64,000 nt of DNA from Uranotaenia lowii. Taxonomy: Eukaryota > Arthropoda > Insecta > Diptera > Culicidae. The first letter of the stretch is position 1, and each line of letters starts with the position of its first letter. Location: assembly GCF_029784155.1 (NCBI RefSeq), contig NC_073693.1, positions 314,379,304 to 314,443,303 on the forward strand, written 5' to 3'. Positions 1-10,515 of this stretch are shown piece after piece. The notes under the pieces were generated by a model, which worked only from the letters and a program-made list of their open reading frames with translations, ran no database searches and was not told where the DNA came from. Made by a program: the position numbers and the translations under genes.

Positions 1-17
1 ACCCTCGTTTTCAATCT

Positions 18-290
18 GTCTAAGGTGGTACACTGGTGAAGCTGTCGGATGGACAAAATGAAAGTAGAAATTTGTTAAGAGCTCGATTCTCAGCGAGTTA
101 TTTTTGTTTTATTTTCTTCTTTCTAGGATTGATTATTATCTAATAAGATGAAAATCCCATTTAATATTTTTTTGTTTCGCTGTGTGTTCGTAATAGTCCA
201 GCATCATTTTATCCGAAAGCTCAAGTTTTTATGCCAGTAACGGAAAACCAAACTCATCATTTTTGGGGTAATGGTTTTGCAACCTCTTCT
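18..290 (+). mobile_element. tRNA-like SINE, family B, copy 1
   Basis: The head has a pol III A-box-like stretch (GGTGGTACACTGGTGAAGC, from about position 26) and a B-box-like GAGCTCGATTCTC near 80-92. The body matches two other copies in this window (25130-25375 minus; 50543-50760 plus) in the same order: a box like ATGAAAATCCCAT, then TTTGTTTCGCT, then an AGCTC block, then TTTATGCCAGTA, then a CATCATTTTTGG-like end. Three dispersed copies with a shared body make a SINE more likely than a lone tRNA pseudogene. No poly-A tail or target duplication was found, and the 3' limit is approximate. It carries no protein. Confidence 0.5.
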
Positions 291-3200
291 TTGGATATAG
301 TTTTAGAATAAAACTAGTATCGCAGAAAGACAGTTATAACTGTTTTACCTATTATTTTAACTTTTTTCATTTAAGGATTTCAGTTTTAAGTTTTAGAATT
401 TTTGTACACTTTGCCATCCTTGTGGCATTAATGCCATGTAAAATGCAATTTTACGAGTTTTAAAAAATAACATTCTTCAAGAAATTTAAGTAGCGATTAT
501 TCATGTGGTTCATAATTTTTCAAGATTTTAAAAACCTTTCACATAATGTTGTTTTTCTCATGAGCTTCTTTGTACCCATGACAGTCGGTCAAAATTTATT
601 GCACGTTAGTTTGAACGCCGCTGAACTGACAAAGTTTAAGATTTACTAAAAGGTTTTTAAGGGGTTAAATCTCCTCACACATCGTACGTTGATATTTTGC
701 TATCATACGCTTGTCCTGAATCTAAAGTCTGCCGCTACAGTTTCGTGAAAAATATGTAACTTTTCATAGTTAAATAGAAGATATAAAAAAAATGTACAAG
801 TAGCCAAACGGTTTTCATATGGTTCAGCGCAAGTAGGTAATAGAGCCATGTAATGCGAATTTAACTTAGTCAAAATTTACGTCTTTATGCACTCGTCAAA
901 GCTGCATTTCAAATCGACTTTATAGAAACTTGTTGTAATTGTATGATAAGAATACTTATTCATCAATTTTTAAATAAAAAAAAATTAAAAACTTGGCATA
1001 TTCAATTTTTAACATGACTCTGCTATGAATCTGAGACTGTATAGTACCTACATTTTCCTTCAACCTTACCTTATCATTTGCCAGACAACGTTGCTATACT
1101 CTGGTCTATCATATAATGAGTTAATCGTTAATTTTGACCTAATGTGGACAGGCTTCATGCATTTTATATTTTATATATTGAATTATATAGAACGTTTATT
1201 AATATCCTCTATGGAGCCACTCTTCAGAGTCACTCTATGGAGCCATTAGACCATCATTAATAGTTCACAGTTTGGAGCCTTTTTCAAAGCTACTTGAGAA
1301 TTGCATCTGGGTTATATGCATTTTCCTTCCCGTAACGTAACATTACGTAAGGAATATGATTTTCAGAAATTAATCAACAAAACCATTTTTGAGTTGTTAT
1401 ACGTCAAAAAAATTCACAATCAGATAAATATAATTTAGTACAAAAACTGTAGATCAGCTATCAAATGCTTAAAACAAAAAGTTCACTTAGTGCCTTAGAA
1501 ATTTGAACTGTTAAACTTTATATTGATCATATGAATTGATTTTTTTAAATTTTTTGAGATACTTATAACAAAAATTTAAAAAAAAATAGAGTATGAACCA
1601 CTTTTAACAATCAATAAACTGCCAAATTTATTTCAGACAAAGTCGAAGAAAATTCTGCAATTGGGTTGTAAATTTACTATTTTTTGGTTTTTTTAGATTC
1701 TTTTGTTACGAAACACAGAATTTTAGACGAATTTTCAAAGTTGTATGAAATTGACACTTATAGAACTATATCGAGTTTAAAATATGGGAGGGACGAGGAT
1801 TAGAATTTTCAATAACAAATTCAATATTATTATAAGATTGAATATTTTCCTAGACTTTTTTTATCCCAAAATCGTTTTCTCAAGAATTTGAAGTTTTATC
1901 ATTCTTCATATTAAAATGATTTGTTTCCACACACTTTCCCGTACAGAATGCCATGTGTAAATTAAAAAAAAAGTGTATTCCCAGTGGGTGTTTCCCACAA
2001 TACGTCAAGAAGTTTTCAAGTGCCTAACCATAAAGCCGCTGCCTGGCGTCTGCCTCTCACGGAAATAGACCGGTTAGAGAGCAAGTGGTTTGGTTGAGAA
2101 GTTTTTTTTTCCACTTTAAGAGCATTTATTTTGCCGTGGTTTTTTTTCCTCCTCCACCGCAGCATTTTTTTTTTTACTTGGTGTTATACCAGCTTTTGCT
2201 TGCAACAAACTCATTGCATCCTTGCGCGAGCCCAAAGAATGGACTTTTATGAATTGCTTGCTGTATGTGATGTGGAGGCACACGGCAGAGTGTCGCTCGG
2301 AATAACTTGTTTTAATGAATGCATGAAAGCGCGAAATTTCTACCTCGCGTAAGCAGTCATCAAAGGAATTAATTTATCATCAAATTGGAGTGACTTGTAT
2401 CAACGGAAATAGTTCGTTTTTGATTATTTAAGAAAAGTAATCTCGCACTAAATTTTAAAAAGGTTTTTTTCAGTTGTTTTAGATTTTAATCAAATAAATT
2501 TAAAAAATTTGAAGATGTTTCAGTAATGATGGAAGTTTTTGCACATTTCAGAGTCATTATTTTTAAAGCGCTCCCAAAAAAGGGTTGAAATGAAATTTCA
2601 TTACAAAAAAAAAAAACCATCGAAGAAACTTTCCCCTCAATTGAACTGCCGCTATCAATAGCTCAAATTAAATCCGTTTTTATTGATGGCCAGTTTTTTC
2701 TTCTTCTCAGGGGCAGGCAGCTCCTAGCTGCCAATGAATCGAACCCTGCCGAACTTTCGAAGAAACATCCTAAATCATCGATTTTACGACTGATGGTTTC
2801 TTTTGAACCGTATTTTTTTTCTCTTTTTTTAATGCTCGAAGGCCCCTCCCATTCCATCATCCTCTGAGGGGCCACTCAAACTGTTCTACATTTACTACGT
2901 CACACAATCGCATGGAGATGGACGGATGTGGATGGATAGCCGAAAAGATGGATCCGTCTTTTGAGCCTCAATTTTTTCTGCTATCTTCGTTTCGCCATGG
3001 CAAGAATGAGCCCCAAAACAGCCACCGGAACAGCCAGGGAGGATATGATAAAAAATTTAACGTAATGCCACCCTGGGTGATCGTTTAGCGCTGAATAACG
3101 ATAACGACCATTTTAAGAAGTTTTGGCGGAAAAAGAGAGATAGCAGCAACTGGCTGCAGGCCTCTCTGTTCGGTGCTTTCTTGGTGCTTTTTTATTCAGC

Positions 3201-3668
3201 TTTCCAGTTTTTTTTTCCTTTTTCTCGTTCGTTGACTATATGCTAATGTTTCACACTCTCCGGGGAAATCTATGATCTTTGTGTGATGGTTTTGGCGGTT
3301 GAAGTGTGTTTTTCCAAACGATGTCGCTATTAAGGAATTGCTTGGATGAACGATATGATTGTTCACAGCTTCACAGGGATGAATACTTATTAAGTTGGGA
3401 GGCATCTAATCGAGTGTCAATGGAAGTTTGAATTGTATTACTTTTTTGAACATTTTTAATATACGATACTTATATTTATGTGAAGTTACTCAGAAGATTT
3501 CTACAAGATGATTCAGCGTGGGCTTTACCTTATCAAAAATTTGACTTAGAGTTAGAAGAAACCTTTTAGAGCATTTTTATTCTTTAAGCACATTCACACA
3601 TTACACCTTTGCAATTTGCTTCAAAGAAATGCTTTGTCGGCGGTCATGCTAGCATGATGAAGACTTAG
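291..3668. other. AT-rich DNA without recognisable genes
   Basis: No open frame here resembles a known protein; all are short and low in complexity. Most of the stretch is very AT-rich. The part from about 2640 to 3410 is more balanced in composition and may be unique host DNA, but I see no splice-consistent exon in it. Homopolymer T runs occur near 2100-2180 and 2805-2830. Confidence 0.5.
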
Positions 3669-3670
3669 TA

Positions 3671-4629
3671 GGGGAGAGTGGGGATACTTGATCCCCTTTT
3701 CTTATTTTCACCATATATTTTTGGAAAAATTTAGCAACTCGCCGTCTTTGACATTTTCTGACAGCTTGTAACTTCAAGTTTCTATGCTCCAAAAATTAGA
3801 ACGATACTTAAACCCGTTGATGAACTAGAAGCATTGTCGTGGGAGTAAAAAAATTGCGATTTTTCTGAAGTTAGGGGAGACTTGATCCCCTATTAAAGGA
3901 GACTTGATCTTTTATTCAGGAAGCCCTAATCCTTGTATAAAAATCAAACAAAACCCCAAGATAGAATGTTTATTTACTATTTTGGTCATGTTTGTTCTCA
4001 TTTCACAATTTATAGCAGACATAAGAAGAAAATTCTATAACTTTGTCTCAACGCTAATAACATTGCATACTTAAAGGCGCTATTTTTTTTAATTAAGAGA
4101 AAATTAATTATTTTTGCTTTTTACTTCAGACAATTGTTTGATAAATATTAGTTTTTGGGTAAATATTAGTAATTTCGTAATCAGCAATCATACCGATCAA
4201 TTCAGAAGAAGAATTTGCCGTTTTGAAGGGGGATCAATTGTACCCAACTCTAGGGGATCAATTATACCCATAATTAAAATTTTAGAAAACTTTTTCTGAA
4301 AAAAGTTGAGAGTTTTCCATTGCTTTGAAAATATGGCATTATGAAGTTCATTTTACGCTCGAACGATTGATACATTGGAACAAATATTTTTTTCATAATT
4401 TTCCCATGTAAGGAACATTTTAAAGTGATGAAAAAAGATCTTCAAGTTACATTTTGTGAAATTTTTCAAACAAAGTTCAATTACTCAAACAATTTTATTG
4501 TTAAATTTTTTTTAAACTACAAGCATTGTTATTTTGCTCATTTTGGCACATTTTTCTAGAACATTTGATCTTTGTAAGACATTCCAGTTTCGAGATATAG
4601 CTAAGGAATCAAGTATCCTCATTCTCCCT
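3671..4629 (+). mobile_element. TA-flanked MITE (GGGGAGAGTGGGG family), copy 1
   Basis: A 959-bp non-coding element flanked by TA on both sides (3669-3670 and 4630-4631). The left end reads GGGGAGAGTGGGGATACTTG. The reverse complement of the right end reads AGGGAGAATGAGGATACTTG, so the termini are imperfect inverted repeats of about 25 bp. Inside, the terminal phrase recurs as ACTTGATCCCC and GATCAATTRTACCCA at about 3885, 3903, 4230 and 4257. A full-length copy lies inverted at 34064-35039. TA duplication and TIRs point to mobilisation by a Tc1/mariner-like transposase, by inference. No transposase is encoded. Confidence 0.85.
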
Positions 4630-5219
4630 TATGATTTTCCAGTTCGATGTAGGAACGGATTAATGAAAGCATCCTACCATCAAAGTGATGCGTCATAGTT
4701 TGATGAACTTTGGGGTTATGTACCAGCATACGATGCTGAGTATAATATCCTCTCATCTCAGAAAAGAGCTTCCTATTAATACGTAAACTACATCATGTCA
4801 AGAAACTTTCATTGCCTCAAGGCAATGTCAATCATTGCCATGGGTAAAAACTAACGTCGGTTATTTTAGGTTTCCTGGGACGATCTATGATTTATTTATA
4901 TATTTATGTATAAGGTGTCCCATTATGTTTGAGCACAATCTTGATTCAACCCTGCTTATTCCGGATGATGTTGAAACAGCTTATTTCTACTGGGTTTTGT
5001 TGTTTACAGTTTAACTTCAAACTCAAACTCTTTGAATCGTGTGTACTATCCCCAACATTTTCCTGAGTCATTTGGCGAAAGGGGAAGAAGTAGGAATTGG
5101 AGTGGACTGAATTTTGATTCAGAGGTATGGAGAGGAAAGCAGCTTAGTGGATAAAAAAAAATCTGGGCAGAAACTTTGTCCGGTGGATAAAACTTTGGAC
5201 TGAAACTCATGCGTGGTTA

Positions 5220-5545
5220 CTCAAGTAGGAAGACTGCCTCAGTTCGGGATGTGGCCAGAAAAATGGGATCCTTTCTTGGCACTGTCCATCGTTCCAAGTT
5301 AATATTGAATCTAATGACAGATAAGCAGTAGAAGCCGAAACCGAGTCAAAAACAAGCTGCTTCCTTAAAACCAAGAGCTCGTTAATTATATAATCACCTG
5401 CTACCTATGATCCGCAAGCATGATCACCCAGTACTGTTTTGGCCAGATGTGGCATCAGTTCACTGTTAAAAATTCACATCGCCAAATTGTTCTCAAGCGA
5501 GAACAGATTTAATTTTTGTTGGCCGTTACCAAATCGTATTTGAGA
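5220..5545 (+). pseudogene. IS630-Tc1-mariner transposase relic
   Basis: Two recognisable pieces remain. Positions 5225-5299 translate to a helix-turn-helix segment containing RKTASVRDVARKMG. Positions 5408-5470 read MIRKHDHPVLFWPDVASVHC and end at a stop; WPDVAS matches the block around the second catalytic aspartate of the DD37E transposase at 37.5-39.5 kb (WPDLAS). The first catalytic aspartate and the C-terminal acidic residue are not visible, so the gene is internally deleted and dead. It could belong to the DD37D or DD37E group; what remains does not decide. Confidence 0.6.
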
Positions 5546-5689
5546 AATCATGTGAGGCAGGTTTTAACTAAAACTTCGCAAAAAACTGAAAAAAGAGTTC
5601 TCAAAACCGTCGCAAATAAGTGTGTGCTGAAGCTGGCTTAAAGCTGAAGCGATCACTGGCTGAAGGTTGACTGAAGTGTTTTTTTAAAT

Positions 5690-5860
5690 TAAATCATTGT
5701 AAAAGAAGACTTCATATTTAAGTCAACAATATAAGGGAAAAAAATGCTTACGCAAAGCGACGGCGATGATCATTGGATTGAGATTTTTTATCTCAACACA
5801 CATCTGAGATATTCATAGTGACCCACATTTCTCCATAGCCCAAGTTACCCCACTCTCCCC
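5690..5860 (+). mobile_element. Orphan right end of a GGGGAGAGTGGGG MITE
   Basis: The stretch ends in TTACCCCACTCTCCCC followed by TA (5861-5862), the mirror of the MITE terminus. It is homologous to 16720-16878 and, at its tip, to the inverted terminus at 60808. Shared blocks include TTAAGTCAACAA, GCTTACGCAAAGCGACGGCG and TTTTATCTCAACACACATCT. The matching left end cannot be assigned; the transposase relic just upstream may be part of the same composite. Confidence 0.55.
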
Positions 5861-5862
5861 TA

Positions 5863-6399
5863 TTTAAAGAATATAAATTATGTAATGAATTCAAAACTTT
5901 GTATTTCAGATCAATTTGAAAAGATTTTGATTTATTCATTTGTGTGTCGGTTCTCATAACATTTTGACTATGTTTTTCTATTCGATGTTATTTTTTGTAG
6001 TTTAAGTGGTTTTTTTTAATTATTTCTTAAATTATTGAAGATTTTCAGTTCGATTGCGATTTTCAGTCTTTAACCCTTTAGGGATGAATGCCTCCTGTGG
6101 AGTAAAAATCTCCTCAAACCAAGTCTATAATAATTTTTTTTTTTGATTCTCATCTCAATGGTGAACATTTCAGCAAAATTGGATTTTGAGTACGAAAAAG
6201 CAATCTATTTACCTCAATCTAATTTTTTTATGAATGAATGAATTGAGAATGTCCGACTTTTGATTATTATTTTAATATTTTCAATGAACATTAAATGGAA
6301 CTTTAACAAATTATCGTCAACCGTAACGTAGAATAGTTTGATACATATGCATTTCCTTAAGAATAGGTTGAAGCAGTGTCTGCTTTACAATTTTTCTTA
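5863..6399. other. AT-rich spacer
   Basis: I see no gene, no tandem repeat and no inverted repeat here. The right edge is set where the jockey-clade C-terminal coding remnant becomes readable on the minus strand. Confidence 0.4.
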
Positions 6400-8215
6400 A
6401 GTGTTTAGATCTCTTCGATTAAAATATTGTTTGAGTTTTTGTCGAGACATTGTAAAGTCAATGGTTTCGCAGTGTTGATTGCAAGAGGCGATCATGCGAT
6501 TTATTGGCCCGTTTTCGTGCGATAGTGATTAATGAAAAATAAATTTCTATTTCGGAGTTGCCGAGAAGGTGCATAAAAGTTTAATTTTGATAGAAATTTT
6601 TTTGAGCTGCGAAACGATATCGTTTACAAATGAAACCATAGCGAATTCGCGACGTTCTTTTAGTGTTTGTCTTTCAATAAGCATTAAGCGAGCTTTATAT
6701 GATGGAAGTGGAAATCATGTCCAACCTAATTTACGAAGGGCATATAGTAGAAATTGTTTTTGTACTGATTCTATTCTTTCTTCGTGTGAAATTGAATATG
6801 GGGACCAAACAACGCTGCAATATTCCAGTAAAGACCTTACATAGGCTATATATAGTAATTTTATTGTGTATGGGTCTTGAGCGCTTAATAAAGCCCAGAA
6901 TGTAATTTGCCCTATGGATGATAGTATTGTAATAGTCTGTGAAAGTAAGTTTGGAGTCTAAAATAATTCCTAAATCCCTGACACGTTCACATTTTTCCAC
7001 TTTCTGATCTTTAATTTAATTGTAATGTTTGGCGTTGTTCTTTTTCTGATAAATGACATTAAATTGCCTTTTTTTACATTGAGCGCGCTTCAGAAGTCCA
7101 TTTTTTGCACCACAGGTAGAAAATGTGCATTTCATTCTGGAATATGCTGATGTCTTCTTAATTTCTTATTTTCAAATAGAGCTTCATGTCGTCGGCAAAA
7201 ATGAGCATTTTGAGATTTTTGAGAATAAAGTAAATGTCGTTTACATAAAGTATAAAAAAGTAGAGGTCCTAAATGAGATCCTTGCGGAACTCCTGAAGTG
7301 ACTTGAATAGGGTGTGATTTCTTTCCATTGAAATTTATTATTTGTTGGCTATTTGTTAGGTAGGATTCTAGCCATTTCAGTAGTTTAGATTTTATTACAA
7401 TTTTTTGTTGTTTGAAAAGAAGCATTGGTATGTCTTTGCGATCAAATTACTATTAAAGTCTGTATAAAGAGCTTCCACATGGTTGCCATCATCCATTGCA
7501 TTCAATGAAAAGTCTATAAATTCAATTCAATTAGTTGAGATTAAACGGCCTTTGAAAAAGCCATGTTGCCTGTCAGTTATTCGGTTCTTAATTTGAGAAA
7601 ATAATTTTTCCTTTATAATTGCTTCAAAAAGCTTGGGAATGCAAGAGATAATCGCTTTCTCCGATAATTTCGAATGTCAGACTTTCGCCCAGATTTGAAT
7701 ATAGGCACTAAAAATGAGCTTTTCCAAGTTTAAGGAAAAATTCTTGATTTTAATGCCACATTGGAAAGCCAAATCAATGGAGCTATCAGTTCCATTGCCA
7801 AACTTTTCATGAATACTGGAGGAATTCCGTCTGGTCCTGGACCTTTCGAAGCGTCTAGATTTTTTAGTCCTTGCAGAATGTCCTGCACATGAGCTGCAAA
7901 AAGGTTGCAAATTTACTCCGAGTTATCACCGACATGTTCGTCAAGGTGCATTTTTGACGGAAAGTTCCCAGTTTTCAACTTTGTTTTCACGTAGTTGAAA
8001 AAATTCTTTGGACAAGTCTTTATTTCAAGTTCAATTTTAGCATTGTATTCTTCAAGTGCATTGCTAATGGCCAAGTTCAGTTGATCGCATAAGTTCAAAT
8101 ACGATGCTAAATTTTCATTAGTATTGTACTTTTTATAAAATTTATGTGCTTTTTGTTTCCGATTCTTTACAATAATATACATCGATCCCGTAATTTTTTT
8201 TCTCAACAAACACTT
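6400..8215 (-). pseudogene. Jockey-clade non-LTR retrotransposon, RT portion (decayed)
   Basis: Read on the minus strand in changing frames, the order is that of a jockey-group ORF2. First is the linker (NRKQKAHKFYKKYN, about 8160 downward). Then come the RT entry motif KGPGPDGIPP (about 7819-7848), RQHGFFKGR (about 7560), a fingers/palm segment (EALYTDF), SGVPQGSHLGPLLF (about 7270-7310), the catalytic FADD box (7188-7199) and VRDLGIILDSKLTF. A C-terminal tail with ERQTLKERREF lies near 6650. Several frameshifts and stops, for example one inside LKSRIFP and one after LKIRN, make it non-functional. Its upstream part lies at 9900-10515, beyond a younger insertion. Confidence 0.8.
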
Positions 8216-8227
8216 GGGAAGGAACAC

Positions 8228-8621
8228 TTGACATTAAGTTGATTTTCTTTTGCGTATTTAGAACACTCGGTATTGGTATTTCGGTGGTGGTCGAGGCAGT
8301 TAGTGGTGGCGGCGATTGATGGCGGTGTGTGGCGTTGAATTGTGGTGGGTGGCGGTGGGTGGTCGTGGGTGGTGGTGATTGGCGGTGAGTTGGCGGTGGG
8401 CGGCGGAGGGTGGTGGCAGTTGGCGGAAAAGAAAAGAATTAAAACGAGAGTGTAAATCGTTTGAATGCAACTTTCCCAGTGTCGTTCAAGATTCTTCAAA
8501 AGAATATGATGGGAAGTATAATTTCCACATTGCTTCCAGCGAGATAAATCTCTTTGAAGGAAGCGTATTGGCGGTGTCTCAAGGATTACGGATCATCGGG
8601 TTTCTTTCAACATATGAACTA
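8228..8621 (-). mobile_element. 3' region of the inserted CR1/L2-like element, with CCACC-rich tract
   Basis: Between the RT stop codon and the resumption of the jockey-clade frame lies about 400 bp. The first 200 bp is unremarkable 3'-UTR-like sequence. Positions 8277-8419 are a degenerate GGTGGC tract (CCACCG on the element's strand). I read the tract as the expanded 3' tail of the younger element or a post-insertion expansion. No target duplication could be identified around it. Confidence 0.4.
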
Positions 8622-9890
8622 TTATGGGTAGAAGTAACTTTCTAGTTTAGTTCTGATGTGCTGCTTCAGCATTGATTTGAACCTGCTTGTGTTCGTTTCA
8701 TTTCTTAGAACACTAGGAAGGTTGTTATAAAGTAGTTTGCCGTAATAAGGAAAAGCTTTCCGTGACATTTCAGAGCTTGGTCTACTAATTGAGAGGCTAG
8801 CTTGGTTACGGAGGGTGTATGAATGGCTTCGTTGTTCACATACAACATTGTGATGAGCTTGCTGATCGTGTAGGTGTGAATGGATGATCAAGATCGCCTG
8901 CAATTCCCGTAGAGCTTTTATTGGTAGCGTCGAGTGCGGAGCTTCTGAGTACGGGAGTCGTGAAGAGTGCGTTCTGGGCCTATTAAATATAGCTTTTAAG
9001 CAACGATTTTGAGCAGCTTGTAGTTTTTTCAGGTGTATATCTGCTGACGCACCCCAAATGAAGACTTGATATTGCAGTTTAGACTGCACAAATGCTTGGT
9101 ACATCCAAGACAGCTGCTTTCTTGGTACGAACTTTTTAATTTTCCATAATAAACCGCACGTAGCACTGACTTCTTTGTGCAGCTTGGCGATATGGTGGAT
9201 CCATTTAAGTTTGCTATCGATGTTCAGTCCGAGATATGTGTAGTTTTCCACTTTATCAATTGGTATTGATTCAATAGTCAAGTCCTCATTCAACTGCTGT
9301 GTCCTACTGGATGTTGATATAATCATATATTTGGACTTCGCTATATTCAGTGATAATAGGTTTTCATCAAAGTATTGTCGTAAAACCTTCAAGTCCTCAC
9401 GCATGCTCTCGACAATTGAGTGGGCGGTTTTCCCAGTGAAGAACAGAGAAGTATCGTCAGCAAATAGACGTGGCTTCCCGATCAAGTTGAGGTTAGGTAG
9501 GTCATTGATGTAGACAAGGAAAAGTAGAGGACCGAGGTTACTGCCTTGGGGTATTCCGACTCTCAACGATTGATGACAGCTGCGAACTCCGTTTATTGCA
9601 ACGTACTGGATTCTATTGGTCAGGAAGCTTTTAATAATTTCTAACGGTATCCCTCTTATATCATAGAAATTTAGTTTTTCCAACAATATTTCGTGATCGA
9701 TGGTGTCGAACGCTTTTTTTAGGTCGAGAAAAAGAAGTCCCACGGGGTCATTCTTGTCCATGGATTTGTAAACGTCGAGGAAAAGCTCGCAAACTGCTGT
9801 AGTTGTGCTGGATCCTTCCCGAAAACCATATTGGCAGTCATATAGAACTCCTTGGCTTCGAAAAAACCTTGTTATTCTCGTGACCAGCAA
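8622..9890 (-). CDS. Reverse transcriptase of a 5'-truncated CR1/L2-like retrotransposon
   Basis: A 422-residue open frame with a largely complete RT palm and thumb. QYGFR is at residues 20-24, FLDLKKAFD at 54-62 with catalytic Asp56, GIPQGS at 112-117 and FADD at 143-146, so all three catalytic aspartates are present. A long C-terminal region includes LYNNLPSVLR, typical of CR1/L2-type C-termini. The first methionine is not a real start: the frame begins where 5' truncation cut the element, so the endonuclease and RT fingers are missing. Such an RT copies element RNA at a nicked target; this copy cannot do so alone. It sits inside an older jockey-clade element and is far better preserved than it. 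Confidence 0.85.
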   Translation of the reverse strand: MLVTRITRFFRSQGVLYDCQYGFREGSSTTTAVCELFLDVYKSMDKNDPVGLLFLDLKKAFDTIDHEILLEKLNFYDIRGIPLEIIKSFLTNRIQYVAINGVRSCHQSLRVGIPQGSNLGPLLFLVYINDLPNLNLIGKPRLFADDTSLFFTGKTAHSIVESMREDLKVLRQYFDENLLSLNIAKSKYMIISTSSRTQQLNEDLTIESIPIDKVENYTYLGLNIDSKLKWIHHIAKLHKEVSATCGLLWKIKKFVPRKQLSWMYQAFVQSKLQYQVFIWGASADIHLKKLQAAQNRCLKAIFNRPRTHSSRLPYSEAPHSTLPIKALRELQAILIIHSHLHDQQAHHNVVCEQRSHSYTLRNQASLSISRPSSEMSRKAFPYYGKLLYNNLPSVLRNETNTSRFKSMLKQHIRTKLESYFYP

Positions 9891-9899
9891 TTTAAGGTC

Positions 9900-10515
9900 A
9901 TGATTTGTCTGTTGAACCAGACCGGGTTCTTAGAGTTTCGGTGACGTCTTCTTTTATTCAGTGGTGTGGTGTTTCTTGTGAAATAATTCCAAATAAAATT
10001 TTAAAAAAGACGTCAGCTGCAGTTTCGACATTTCCTTCATTTCTTAAAATTTCTTGCCAATTGACACTGTTTAATCTATTCTTAATGTTTTCATAATTTG
10101 CAGATTAGTATTCAAAGACTTCTTCATATTCGCAGTCGTTGGGTCTTTGATGTTCATGTTTAAATGTGGAATATTCAATCGCCGTACGAAAAGCCTCGTT
10201 TTTCCATAAAGGGGTTTGCGCTTCAATTACGCAAAAATCTTCATAAATGTGTGTTAGTAAAAGGTTCAAATAGCAATTTTGCTGGTTTTTTATGTGATTA
10301 ATTTGATTCAATCCCAAATTAGCAATTTTGTCAAAAATGAACTGAAAAGTTTCATTTTCCCCAACGACTGTGGAGTAAGATGCTTTTATTTTCAGAGTCC
10401 TCGATGAAGTCAGCATGGCGTTGATTGAAATCCCCTCAGATATGAATTTTGACCTCAGCCGATAGATGGGATCTTACCTCTTCTGCAGTGATGAGGAATT
10501 TAGTGCAATAGTCCT
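9900..10515 (-). pseudogene. Jockey-clade retrotransposon, endonuclease C-terminus and linker (decayed)
   Basis: On the minus strand, 10424-10435 encodes GDFN, the conserved block of APE-type endonucleases. A frame change then leads into YSTVVGEN...LLTHIYEDFCVIEAQTPLW (ending near 10105). The same frame continues past a TAA as SANYENIKNRLNSVNWQEIL, past a TGA, and after a shift ends as NPVWFNRQI at about 9910. This motif normally sits just before the basic linker that resumes near 8170, so 6400-8215 and this block are halves of one element. Upstream endonuclease sequence is not recognisable beyond about 10515. Confidence 0.75.

Noticed and set aside
3671..5860. A single 2.2-kb MITE from 3671 to 5860
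   Set aside because: A complete pair of ends with TA on both sides already closes at 4629, and the inverted copy at 34064-35039 has the same limits.
8203..8499. Pro/His/Thr-rich 98-residue frame
   Set aside because: Translation of the CCACCG simple-sequence tract, not a gene.
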